Source: Pantanalinema sp.
GTDB taxonomy: Bacteria; Cyanobacteriota; Sericytochromatia; S15B-MN24; UBA4093
Length of the DNA: 64,000 nt
NCBI GenBank assembly: GCA_036704125.1
Contig: DATNQI010000085.1
Location: 17,338-81,337 of the forward strand
Reading direction: 5' to 3'
The translations under genes were made by a program, and so were the position numbers. The notes below the pieces were generated by a model, which ran no database searches, was not told the DNA's origin, and saw only the letters and a program-made list of their open reading frames with translations. This document shows positions 9,606 to 17,668 of the stretch, in pieces; position 1 is the stretch's first letter; every line of letters starts with the position of its first letter.

Positions 9606-10219
9606 GGCAGCAGGTTCCCCACAAGTGGCTTGAGGGCGAGGGTCAGCTGGTTCAGCACCTCGTACTCCAAGAGCGGCGGTAGCGGCATCCCTTGATGCTG
9701 GATCGCACGAGCCTGCGGGGTCTGAGCCCAGGAGCGCGCCCAGCGCCATGCGACCTGGTCGAGGACCCGCGCTTGTGCGTGCGGCTGGAGCATCCCAAGG
9801 AAATCCACGGCAAAGGGCAGGCGCGGCCCGATCCGATCGTTGAGGGTGGCGAGCAACTCGACGGCGCCCGGCGGTTCGAGGTGCGTGTGCAGGTCGGTGA
9901 CGAAGGCTTCGTAGGCGGGCCCCAGCAGGGCCTGGAGCTTGGCGGCGTCGAGGTCGACCCCGGCGCGCAGGGCGGCCTGCAGTGGTCCGTGAGCCCTGCA
10001 TGCAGTCTCCAGGAAATCCCAGAGCCTCGCGGCTGCGGGATCCCGCAGTGCGCTAACCAGCTCGATGCGGGCAGCTTCATCAAGGGCAAGCGTCGGCGCC
10101 AGGCGGGATATTCTCGCTTCGGCCGCTTCCACGGGGAGCGGCAAGCCCGGGGGAGCGACGTAGCGATCGTCCCAGACTCGCGCTTGCCAAGGGGGGCGAG
10201 GGGTGGGCCGGGCGTCCAT
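9602..10219 (-). CDS. Protein of unknown function at the head of the glycosyltransferase operon
   Basis: About 205 residues, and I do not recognise a family. It is rich in Leu, Ala, Pro and Arg, has no signal peptide or membrane segment, and looks mostly helical. The ATG at 10217-10219 has GAGGA about 9 nt upstream; a TTG one codon further upstream is the alternative. Its stop overlaps the ATG of the giant glycosyltransferase by 4 nt, so it is the first gene of that minus-strand operon and divergent from pseB. A part in glycan transfer, or as a partner of the giant protein, is inference from position only. Confidence 0.6.
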   Translation of the reverse strand: MDARPTPRPPWQARVWDDRYVAPPGLPLPVEAAEARISRLAPTLALDEAARIELVSALRDPAAARLWDFLETACRAHGPLQAALRAGVDLDAAKLQALLGPAYEAFVTDLHTHLEPPGAVELLATLNDRIGPRLPFAVDFLGMLQPHAQARVLDQVAWRWARSWAQTPQARAIQHQGMPLPPLLEYEVLNQLTLALKPLVGNLLP

Positions 10220-10263
10220 CAAAAGCAGTCCTCTTCATTGCGAGCTCGCGAGTTCTCCTCGGA

Positions 10264-10293
10264 TTGTTTACCCACTCGCGCCTCGATTGTATT
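10264..10293 (+). promoter_or_regulatory. Weak candidate promoter for the nonulosonate operon
   Basis: TTGTTT (10264-10269) and TGTATT (10288-10293) are 18 nt apart in the 228-nt divergent gap between the orf at 9602 and pseB. The leader to pseB would be about 150 nt. The match is modest. Confidence 0.3.
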
Positions 10294-10447
10294 GGAGCAA
10301 GCGGCTTTCGGTCATGGCGCGGGGCAGGGGAGGCGTGTTAGACGTCCCTCGATGCAGGGTATTTTGCTGGTGGATTTGTGCCTGTGGAGCGCCGGCCTTG
10401 CTTGCTGGCGAATACCCGCATGGTTAGAGGAACGAGGCGGTAATAGG

Positions 10448-11458
10448 TTGCTTAAAGGTAGCTCGATTCTGGTGACGGGGGGGACCGGGTCCTTCGGAAA
10501 GCGATTTATTCGAACGATCCTGGAGCGGTATCCGGATATCACCCGCCTGGTCGTTTTTTCGCGTGACGAGCTCAAGCAGTTCGAAATGGCGCAAGATTTC
10601 TCCGCCGCTCGCTTTCCCCAGATCCGCTACTTCATCGGAGACGTTCGTGACAAGGACCGCCTCCTGCGCGCCATGGAGGGGATCGACGTCGTGGTCCATG
10701 CCGCAGCCCTGAAGCAGGTCCCTGCGGCCGAGTACAACCCTTTCGAGTGCATCAAGACCAACGTGCTCGGGGCGCAGAACGTGATCGAGGCCGCCTTCGA
10801 TGCCGGGGTCAAGCGGGTGGTCGCCCTCAGCACCGACAAGGCGGCCGGCCCCATCAACCTGTACGGGGCTACCAAGCTCTGCTCCGACAAGCTCTTCGTC
10901 GCCGCCAACAACATGAGGGGCAAGCGGGACATCCGGCTCTCGGTCGTGCGCTACGGCAACGTCATGGGTAGCCGCGGCAGCGTCATCCCCTTCTTCCTGC
11001 AGAAGCGTCATGAGGGGGGGCTGCCGATCACCGATTCGCGAATGACTCGGTTCAATATCACCCTCGACGAGGGGGTCCAGATGGTTCTGGACGCGCTCGA
11101 TCGCATGTGGGGCGGCGAGATCTTTGTACCCAAGATCCCGAGCTACCGCGTCGTCGACGTGGCCGAGGCGATCGCCCCGAGTGCCAGGCGCGAGATCGTG
11201 GGCATTCGACCGGGTGAGAAGCTCCACGAGGAGATGATCACCGAGACCGACGCCATCTCCACCCTGGAGTGCAAGGACTACTTCGTGATGCTGCCCTCCA
11301 TGCGGCTGTGGGACGTCGAGGAGTTCAAGCGAGCCTTCGACGCGCGTCCCTGCCCGGATGGCTTCAAGTACAACAGCGGCACCAACACCGACTGGCTGAG
11401 CGTCGAGCAGATTCGCGCCCTGATCAAGCAGCACGTCGACCCGGCCTTTTCGGTCTAG
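10448..11458 (+). CDS. pseB: UDP-N-acetylglucosamine 4,6-dehydratase/5-epimerase
   Basis: 336 residues, the usual PseB length. This short-chain dehydratase makes the 4-keto-6-deoxy-L-arabino sugar from UDP-GlcNAc, the first step of pseudaminic acid synthesis. The NAD-binding motif GGTGSFGKRF lies at the N-terminus, followed by FSRDELKQ and ALKQVPAAEYNPFE; STDKAA and LYGATK carry the catalytic region. There is no ATG near the family start. The TTG at 10448 follows GAGGCGG at good spacing and places the glycine motif where expected. It opens a tightly packed plus-strand operon. It could in principle feed another 2,4-diamino sugar pathway, but PseC and PseI homologues follow. Confidence 0.9.
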   Translation: MLKGSSILVTGGTGSFGKRFIRTILERYPDITRLVVFSRDELKQFEMAQDFSAARFPQIRYFIGDVRDKDRLLRAMEGIDVVVHAAALKQVPAAEYNPFECIKTNVLGAQNVIEAAFDAGVKRVVALSTDKAAGPINLYGATKLCSDKLFVAANNMRGKRDIRLSVVRYGNVMGSRGSVIPFFLQKRHEGGLPITDSRMTRFNITLDEGVQMVLDALDRMWGGEIFVPKIPSYRVVDVAEAIAPSARREIVGIRPGEKLHEEMITETDAISTLECKDYFVMLPSMRLWDVEEFKRAFDARPCPDGFKYNSGTNTDWLSVEQIRALIKQHVDPAFSV

Positions 11459-11469
11459 AGGAGGGCCTC

Positions 11470-12633
11470 ATGTCCGCATCCATTCCCTATGGCCGCCAGT
11501 GGATCTCCGAGCAGGACATCGCGGCGGTCGTCGAGGCCTTGCGATCCGACTGGCTCACCCAGGGCCCCCTGGTTGCGCGCTTCGAGGAAGCCCTCGCCGA
11601 GAAGGTCGGCGCCCGCTATGCGGTTGCCGTCGCCAACGGCACCGCGGCGCTGCATCTGGCCGCCCTTGCCGCGGGCTTCGGCGCGGGGGACGAGGTCATC
11701 ACCACCCCCAACACCTTCGTCGCCTCGGCCAACTGCGTCCTCTACGCCGGCGCGCGCCCCGTGCTCGCCGACATCGATCCCCAGACCTACTGCATCGACC
11801 CTGTTGCGGTCAGAGCACGCCTGACCCCCGCCACCAGGGGCCTGATTCCCGTTCATTTCGCGGGCCAGCCTTGCGACATGGCCGCTCTCGGTGCGATCGC
11901 CCGGGAGCACGGCCTGACCGTCATCGAGGATGCGGCCCATGCCATCGGGGCCACCTACCAGGTGGACGGCGTGACGTATCGGGTGGGATCCTGCGCGCAC
12001 AGCGCCATGACCATCTTCTCCTTCCACCCGGTCAAGCACGTGACCACCGGTGAGGGCGGAGCGATCACCACCAACGACCCCGCACTGTACCAGAAGCTCG
12101 TCCAGCTCAGGACCCACGGCATCACGCGTAACCCCGAGCGCCTGACCCGCAACGAGGGCCCCTGGTACTACGAGATGCAGGAGCTGGGCTTCAACTACCG
12201 CCTCACCGACTTCCAGTGCGCCCTGGGCCTGCAGCAGCTCAAGCGCCTGGATGACTTCGTCGCGCGCCGCCGGGCGATCGCCGCTGCCTACGACCAGGCC
12301 TTCGGGGCGGAGTCCGAGCTGATCGTTCCCTTCGAGCGGCCCGATGCCTCCTCGTCCTATCACCTGTACGTCGTGCAGTTCCGGACCGCGGACCGCCGTA
12401 AGGCCTTCGAGCGCTTGCGCGAGCTGGGGCTCGGGGTGAACGTCCACTACATCCCGGTCCACCTACAGCCGTATTACGCGCGCGAGCTGGGATGCCGCCC
12501 GGGGGATTACCCGCAGGCCGAGGCCTATTACGGGCGCGCCGTCTCGCTTCCGATGTATCCCGGGATGAGCGACGAGGAGGTCGCGCGCGTGATCGCACTG
12601 GTGAGGCAGACGGTACGGGAGCTTGCGGCATGA
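11470..12633 (+). CDS. pseC: UDP-4-amino-4,6-dideoxy-AltNAc aminotransferase
   Basis: 387 residues, DegT/DnrJ/EryC1 family of PLP aminotransferases. It aminates the 4-keto product of PseB using glutamate. The PLP lysine is in FHPVKHVTTGEGG; the cofactor-contacting EDAAHAIGA and the substrate-loop GFNYRLTD are present. The ATG at 11470 follows GGAGGG. It begins 11 nt after pseB and ends with an ATGA overlap with the next gene, so the operon is translationally coupled here. Length and motifs are ordinary for PseC. Confidence 0.92.
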   Translation: MSASIPYGRQWISEQDIAAVVEALRSDWLTQGPLVARFEEALAEKVGARYAVAVANGTAALHLAALAAGFGAGDEVITTPNTFVASANCVLYAGARPVLADIDPQTYCIDPVAVRARLTPATRGLIPVHFAGQPCDMAALGAIAREHGLTVIEDAAHAIGATYQVDGVTYRVGSCAHSAMTIFSFHPVKHVTTGEGGAITTNDPALYQKLVQLRTHGITRNPERLTRNEGPWYYEMQELGFNYRLTDFQCALGLQQLKRLDDFVARRRAIAAAYDQAFGAESELIVPFERPDASSSYHLYVVQFRTADRRKAFERLRELGLGVNVHYIPVHLQPYYARELGCRPGDYPQAEAYYGRAVSLPMYPGMSDEEVARVIALVRQTVRELAA

Positions 12634-13382
12634 GGACGGTTGCGATCATCCAGGCCCGAATGGGGTCTTCCCGGTTGCCGGGCAAGATTCTGATGCCGCT
12701 CGGGGATCGGACCGTCCTGGAGCACGTGGTGGCGCGAACCCGGGCATGCCCTTTGATCGACGAGGTGGTCGTCGCGACGACGCAAGGGCCGCAAGACGAT
12801 GTCCTTCTCCCGGTGCTCGAGCGCCTGGGCGTGCCGTGTTTTCGCGGAAGCGAGGGCGACGTCCTGGAGCGTTACTATCAGGCGGCACTGCAGCAGCGTG
12901 CCGACGTGGTGGTCCGGGTCACCTCCGATTGTCCGTTGCTCGATCCTCAAGTGCTGACGCGCTTGCTGGAGGCCTTCTTCGTCGCACGTGCGGGCGAGAC
13001 CCCATGCGACTACCTGAGCAACACGCTCACCCGAACCTTTCCGCGCGGCCTGGACGCCGAGGTCTTCAGCTTCGAGGCCCTCGCGCAGGCGCATGCCGAG
13101 GCGCGCGAGCCATACGAGCGCGAGCACGTGACGCCCTTCCTCTACTTCCATCCGGATCGCTTCGCCCTCAACGACTTCAGGGATGACGCCGACGCCTCGG
13201 GTCACCGCTGGACCCTGGACACGATCGACGACTACCGGCTGATCGAGGCGCTTTACGCCGCGCTCTACCGACCGAACGAGCTCTTCTCGACCCGGGAGGC
13301 GCTTTCCTATCTGGATCGCCACCCACAGCTGGTTCAGCTCAACGCCCACGTCGAGCAGAAGAAGATCCAGGAGGGCGCATGA
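12630..13382 (+). CDS. pseF: CMP-nonulosonate cytidylyltransferase (SpsF/PseF-like)
   Basis: 250 residues. The N-terminus AIIQARMGSSRLPGK is the nucleotide-binding signature of the SpsF/acylneuraminate cytidylyltransferase family; RVTSDCPLLDP carries the conserved acidic residues. It should activate the finished nonulosonic acid with CTP to CMP-sugar for the glycosyltransferases. The sequence is closer to the SpsF (COG1861) branch than to classical PseF, so the exact sugar is not fixed by sequence. Start and stop each overlap a neighbour by ATGA. Confidence 0.85.
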   Translation: MRTVAIIQARMGSSRLPGKILMPLGDRTVLEHVVARTRACPLIDEVVVATTQGPQDDVLLPVLERLGVPCFRGSEGDVLERYYQAALQQRADVVVRVTSDCPLLDPQVLTRLLEAFFVARAGETPCDYLSNTLTRTFPRGLDAEVFSFEALAQAHAEAREPYEREHVTPFLYFHPDRFALNDFRDDADASGHRWTLDTIDDYRLIEALYAALYRPNELFSTREALSYLDRHPQLVQLNAHVEQKKIQEGA

Positions 13383-15130
13383 GGGTCGTGTTCCGGGCCG
13401 ATGCCTCACAGGAGATCGGCAGCGGGCACGTGGCGCGCTGCCTGGTCATCGCCCGTCTGCTGCGCGCGCGCGGCGCTCAGGTCTCGTTCCTCTGCCGGGA
13501 GCTGCAAGGCCACCTTTGCGACTTCGTCGAGCGGCAGGGCTTCGAGGTGCATCGCCTCCCGCGGCCCGAGGCGCCTTTGGCACCCGGTTTCGCGCGCCTC
13601 GCGCATGCCGCCTGGCTGGGGGTGAGCTGGGAAGAGGATGCGGCGCAAGCGGCGGCCTACCTGAGCGCGCTCCCGGCTCCTCCCGATTGGCTCGTGGTGG
13701 ACCACTACGCCCTGGACGCACGCTGGGAAGAGGCCCTGCGCCCCCATTTCAACCGCCTGATGGTCATCGACGACCTGGCGGATCGCCCTCACGCGTGCGA
13801 CCTCCTGCTGGACCAGAACCTTCACCCGGGCTTTGAGCACCGCTACGAGGCCCTGGTGCCGGCGGGATGCCGCCTTTTGCTGGGATCGCGCTTCGCGCTG
13901 TTGCGGCCCGAGTTCGCCTGGGCGCGCCGGGATCTGCGCCTGCGGAGCGGCGCGCTATCGCGTCTTCTCGTCTTCTATGGCGGGAGCGATCCGACCAACG
14001 AGACCCTCAAGGCCCTCCGGGCCCTGCGCTCGCTCGCGGATCCCGCGTGGCGCATCGACGTGGTGCTTGGAGCGGCTAACCCTCATCGAGAGGCGATCGA
14101 GGCATTCTGCCGCGACTGGCCGCAGGTGGCCCTGCATACGCAGGTGGACCGGATGGCCGAGTTGATGGCTTCGGCGGACCTTGCGCTGGGAGCGGGGGGC
14201 GTGACGACCTGGGAGCGCGCTGCCCTGGGCTTGCCTTGCGTGGCCTCGGCCATCGCCTACAACCAGGAGTCGATCCTGAGGGGGGCGGCAGAGGCCGGTA
14301 TCCTCTTCAACCTCGGGAAGGTCGAGGACGTCACCGAAGAGGCGATCGCCGCGGCGATCGAGAACCTGGCGGCGGATCCCGCTGCCCTGCAGGCGATGGG
14401 GGAGGCCGGCCGCGCGCGGGTCGACGAGTGGGGGGCCTTCCGGGTTCTGGCTGAACTGGGTGCCGCCTCGTATCGCATCACCGTGGTCTCGGATGCGTCC
14501 AGCTGGATCAACGCCCACGTGCCGGAGTTCGTCCGGATGCTGGAGGCCCAGGGTCACCACGTGAGCTGGGTGCACGAGGTCGCCCGGATCCCGGCGGGGG
14601 ATTTCGTCTTCTACTGGGGATGCGGCCAGATCGTCTCGGCCGAGGTTTTGGCGCGCAATCGCCACAACCTGGTGATCCACGAGAGCGCCCTGCCTCACGG
14701 CAAGGGCTGGTCGCCCCTGACCTGGCAGATCCTCGAGGGCCGCGCAGAGGTCCCCGTGACCCTGTTCGAGGCGATGCCCGCGGTCGACAGCGGCCCGATC
14801 TATCTCCGAGGGACCATGCGTTTTCGGGGGACCGAGCTGGTGGACGAGCTGCGCGCGATCCAGGCCCAGGAAACCCTGCGTCTCTCTCTTGCTTTCATCG
14901 AGGGTTACCCCGAGGTGGTGCACCAGGCGAGCCCTCAGCTGGGCGACGCCACCTATTATCCACGGCGCACCCGGGAGGACAGCCGCCTCGATCCCGAGCG
15001 TTCGCTCGCGGATCAGATGAACCTGTTGCGGGTGGTCGACAATGAGCGCTACCCCGCTTTCTTCGACTGGGGCGGGGAGCGCTACGTGCTTGCCGTCCAC
15101 AAGGCGGATGCCCCGCAGAAAGGCGCTTGA
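13379..15130 (+). CDS. pseG: PseG-type UDP-sugar hydrolase fused to a formyltransferase-like domain
   Basis: 583 residues, against roughly 275-360 for a normal PseG. Residues 1-355 are a GT-B-fold hydrolase that removes UDP from the 2,4-diamino sugar (RADASQEIGSGHVARCL, FYGGSDPTN, LGAGGVTTWERAALGLP). Residues about 365-583 resemble the formyltransferase fold (PF00551-like): NLVIHESALP keeps the catalytic His and AVDSGPIYLR the Asp, but the Asn of the usual Asn-x-His is Val. The frame is open without any sign of a shift, and ATGA overlaps the upstream gene. Known formyltransferases of this fold use N10-formyl-tetrahydrofolate. Acting on the 4-amino group in place of the missing PseH is inference. 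Confidence 0.8.
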   Translation: MRVVFRADASQEIGSGHVARCLVIARLLRARGAQVSFLCRELQGHLCDFVERQGFEVHRLPRPEAPLAPGFARLAHAAWLGVSWEEDAAQAAAYLSALPAPPDWLVVDHYALDARWEEALRPHFNRLMVIDDLADRPHACDLLLDQNLHPGFEHRYEALVPAGCRLLLGSRFALLRPEFAWARRDLRLRSGALSRLLVFYGGSDPTNETLKALRALRSLADPAWRIDVVLGAANPHREAIEAFCRDWPQVALHTQVDRMAELMASADLALGAGGVTTWERAALGLPCVASAIAYNQESILRGAAEAGILFNLGKVEDVTEEAIAAAIENLAADPAALQAMGEAGRARVDEWGAFRVLAELGAASYRITVVSDASSWINAHVPEFVRMLEAQGHHVSWVHEVARIPAGDFVFYWGCGQIVSAEVLARNRHNLVIHESALPHGKGWSPLTWQILEGRAEVPVTLFEAMPAVDSGPIYLRGTMRFRGTELVDELRAIQAQETLRLSLAFIEGYPEVVHQASPQLGDATYYPRRTREDSRLDPERSLADQMNLLRVVDNERYPAFFDWGGERYVLAVHKADAPQKGA

Positions 15131-15132
15131 CC

Positions 15133-15807
15133 ATGCACGTCGTTGCCGCGAGCCGGGTCTGGGATCCTGCCATGCTCGAGCGCCTGCGTGAAGCCGCCCA
15201 GCAGGACTTCGTCCTCATCGAGCGCAAGGAGGACCTGACGCCCGAGCGCCTTGCCGCCCTCGAGCCGGGCTACGTCTTCTTCCCTCACTGGTCCTACTTG
15301 ATCCCGCGCGAGATCCACGAGCGCTTCGAGTGCGTGATCTTCCACATGACCGACGTCCCCTTCGGCCGGGGGGGGAGCCCTCTCCAGAACCTCATCGCGC
15401 GGGGCATCTACGAGACGAAAGTCTCGGCGCTGCGCTGCGAGGCGGGCCTCGATGCCGGGCCCGTTTACATGAAGCGCCCGCTTTCGCTGCACGGGACGGC
15501 CGAGGAGATATACCGTCGCGCCACCCGGGTCATCGAGGGGATGATTGTCGAGATCCTGCGTTCGCGCCCCGAACCCCGCCCTCAAGAAGGAGAACCGGTC
15601 GCCTTCCCGAGGCGCAAGCCCGAGCAGAGCGACCTCTCGGCCCTGCGCGACCTCGAGCAGCTCTTCGACCACATCCGCATGCTCGACGCCGAGGGCTATC
15701 CCAGGGCCTTCCTGGAGACCGAGAATTTCCGCTTCGAGTTCGAGCGCGCGGCGCTCCGTGGGGAGAGCCTGCTCGCCGACGTTCGCATCACCAGGAGGAA
15801 GCAGTGA
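15133..15807 (+). CDS. Second formyltransferase-like protein of the nonulosonate operon
   Basis: 224 residues. It shares the layout of the formyltransferase half of the preceding protein: VIFHMTDVPFGRGGSPLQNL keeps the His, and GLDAGPVYMK the Asp, again with the Asn replaced (Ile). It is therefore a diverged member of the methionyl-tRNA formyltransferase-like superfamily and not a tRNA formyltransferase, which would be about 310 residues with a C-terminal RNA-binding domain. I chose the ATG at 15133; a TTG at 15127 overlaps the pseG stop. Two such domains in one pathway suggest either two formylated positions or a catalytic and structural pair. Unproven. Confidence 0.7.
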   Translation: MHVVAASRVWDPAMLERLREAAQQDFVLIERKEDLTPERLAALEPGYVFFPHWSYLIPREIHERFECVIFHMTDVPFGRGGSPLQNLIARGIYETKVSALRCEAGLDAGPVYMKRPLSLHGTAEEIYRRATRVIEGMIVEILRSRPEPRPQEGEPVAFPRRKPEQSDLSALRDLEQLFDHIRMLDAEGYPRAFLETENFRFEFERAALRGESLLADVRITRRKQ

Positions 15808-16502
15808 GCCGCACCGTGCTCGTCGTCGCCGCGCACCCGGATGATGAGGTTCTCGGCTGCGGGGCGACCATCGCCAAGCATGCCGGGGCCGGTGATCGCG
15901 TTCACGTGGTCATCATGGCCGAAGGGCTGACCAGCCGCGACGCGAAGCGCGATCGCGCCGGGCAAAGCGAGGCCCTCTCCGAGCTGGCCCAGGCTGCCCA
16001 TCGCGCCAACGAGATCCTCTCGGTCGCCTCGCTGAAGCTGCTCGACTTTCCGGATAACCGCATGGACAGCCGCGATCGCCTCGACGTGATCAAGGTCGTC
16101 GAGCAGGCGGTCGCCGAGCACCGCCCGAGTCTCGTCTACACGCACCATGCCGGCGACGTGAACATCGACCACCGTCGGATCCACGAGGCGGTCGTCACCG
16201 CCTGCCGTCCCATGCCGGGGGGCTTCGTCGAGACCCTGCTCTTCTTCGAGGTCCCCTCCAGCACCGAGTGGCAGCCCCCGCATTCGGCGGCGCCCTTCTT
16301 GCCCAACTGGTTCGAGCCGGTCGAGGACACCCTCGCGATCAAGCAGGAGGCCCTGCGCGCCTACCACTCCGAGATGCGGGCCTGGCCCCATGCCCGATCG
16401 TACGAGGCGGTCGAGCACCTGGCGCGCTGGCGCGGGGCGAGCGTTGGAGTCGAGGCCGCCGAGGCCTTCATGCTGGGGCGCCGCGTGGCGCGTCGTCCAT
16501 AG
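15804..16502 (+). CDS. PIG-L/LmbE family N-deacetylase
   Basis: 232 residues. The N-terminal AHPDDEVLGCG is the zinc-binding signature (His, Asp, Asp) of the PIG-L family, and the second zinc His is in the DHRRIHEAV segment. These enzymes remove N-acetyl groups from amino sugars. Start is GTG at 15804, behind AGGAGGAA and overlapping the previous stop by 4 nt. Placed between the formyltransferases and pseI, it may expose an amine on the sugar for re-acylation, giving a non-acetyl pseudaminic variant. That role is inference; the family call is firm. Confidence 0.85.
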   Translation: MSRTVLVVAAHPDDEVLGCGATIAKHAGAGDRVHVVIMAEGLTSRDAKRDRAGQSEALSELAQAAHRANEILSVASLKLLDFPDNRMDSRDRLDVIKVVEQAVAEHRPSLVYTHHAGDVNIDHRRIHEAVVTACRPMPGGFVETLLFFEVPSSTEWQPPHSAAPFLPNWFEPVEDTLAIKQEALRAYHSEMRAWPHARSYEAVEHLARWRGASVGVEAAEAFMLGRRVARRP

Positions 16503-16513
16503 GAAGGAAGAAC

Positions 16514-17566
16514 ATGCAGGAGATCGTCGTTCAAGGGGTTTCGATCGGCCCGTCCGCGCGCCCCTTCGTCATCGCCGAGATGTCCGGGAACCACAACCAG
16601 TCCCTGGAGCGGGCGCTCGCGATCGTGGAGGCGGCGGCACGCGCGGGGGCGCACGCGCTGAAGATCCAGACCTACACCGCCGACACCATGACCCTGGATC
16701 TCGCCGAAGGGCGCTTCTTCATCGACGACGCGAACAGCCTCTGGAAGGGCAAGTCGCTCCACCAGCTCTACCAGGAGGCCTACACCCCCTGGGAGTGGCA
16801 CCGGGCGATCTTCGACCGCTGCCGGGAGCTCGGCATGATCGGCTTCAGCACCCCCTTCGACGCCACCGCGGTGGACTTCCTGGAGTCGCTCGACGTTCCC
16901 CTGTACAAGATCGCTTCCTTCGAGAACGCCGATCTTCCCCTGATCCGGAAGGTGGCGGCCACGGGCAAGCCCATGATCATCTCGACCGGCATGGCCACGC
17001 TGGCCGAGCTGGACGAGACGGTACGCACCGCCCGCGAGGCGGGGTGCCGGGATCTCGTCCTGCTCAAGTGCACGAGCACCTATCCGGCGACCCCGCAGAA
17101 CACCAACCTCCTGACGATTCCGCACATGCGCGAGCTGTTCGGGGTGCAGGTGGGCCTCTCCGATCACACCATGGGCATCGGGGCCGCCGTCGCGAGCGTG
17201 GCGCTCGGGGCGACCGTGATCGAGAAGCACTTCACCTTGGCCCGGGCAGACGGAGGGGTGGACTCCACCTTCTCGCTCGAGCCCGCGGAACTTGCGGCCT
17301 TGGCGGTCGAGAGCGAGCGTGCCTGGCAGGCCATGGGGCGAGTGACCTACGGGCCCCTCGAGCGCGAGAAGCCGTCCATGCAGTTCCGGCGCTCGCTGTA
17401 CGTCGCCCAGGACATGCGAGAAGGTGAGCGATTCACGCTGGAGAACCTCCGCGTGGTGCGTCCGGGCTACGGCCTTTCCCCCAAGTTCTACGATCTGCTT
17501 CTCGGACGTACGGTGGGCCGCGATGTTCCAAAGGGAACGCCACTGAGCTGGGACCTTCTTAGTTAG
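16514..17566 (+). CDS. pseI: Pseudaminic acid synthase (NeuB family with SAF domain)
   Basis: 350 residues. This enzyme condenses the free 6-deoxy-2,4-diamino sugar with phosphoenolpyruvate to the nine-carbon acid. It shows VIAEMSGNHNQSLERA at the N-terminus, KIQTYTADT, GFSTPFD, the LLKCTSTYPA segment and GLSDHTMG, all typical of NeuB/PseI barrels. The C-terminal SAF (antifreeze-like) domain begins around residue 285 (RRSLYVAQDMREGE). ATG at 16514 follows AGGAAGGAAG. It is the last biosynthetic gene of the operon; no PseH is found before or after it. Confidence 0.92.
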   Translation: MQEIVVQGVSIGPSARPFVIAEMSGNHNQSLERALAIVEAAARAGAHALKIQTYTADTMTLDLAEGRFFIDDANSLWKGKSLHQLYQEAYTPWEWHRAIFDRCRELGMIGFSTPFDATAVDFLESLDVPLYKIASFENADLPLIRKVAATGKPMIISTGMATLAELDETVRTAREAGCRDLVLLKCTSTYPATPQNTNLLTIPHMRELFGVQVGLSDHTMGIGAAVASVALGATVIEKHFTLARADGGVDSTFSLEPAELAALAVESERAWQAMGRVTYGPLEREKPSMQFRRSLYVAQDMREGERFTLENLRVVRPGYGLSPKFYDLLLGRTVGRDVPKGTPLSWDLLS

Positions 17567-17668
17567 CTGCCGTATTCTGACAGGTAGGCCCCCAGGCCCT
17601 TTGCGACGGTCTGGGGCGCTGATGGAATGAGCATGAGACAGCGGTGCCTGATGGTAGTGAGGTGAGGC

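Noticed and set aside
15133..15807. Methionyl-tRNA formyltransferase
   Set aside because: Too short, lacks the C-terminal tRNA-binding domain and the catalytic Asn, and lies in a sugar operon.
17588..17617. Hairpin after pseI as a terminator
   Set aside because: Only a 6-bp stem with a 15-nt loop and no T run.
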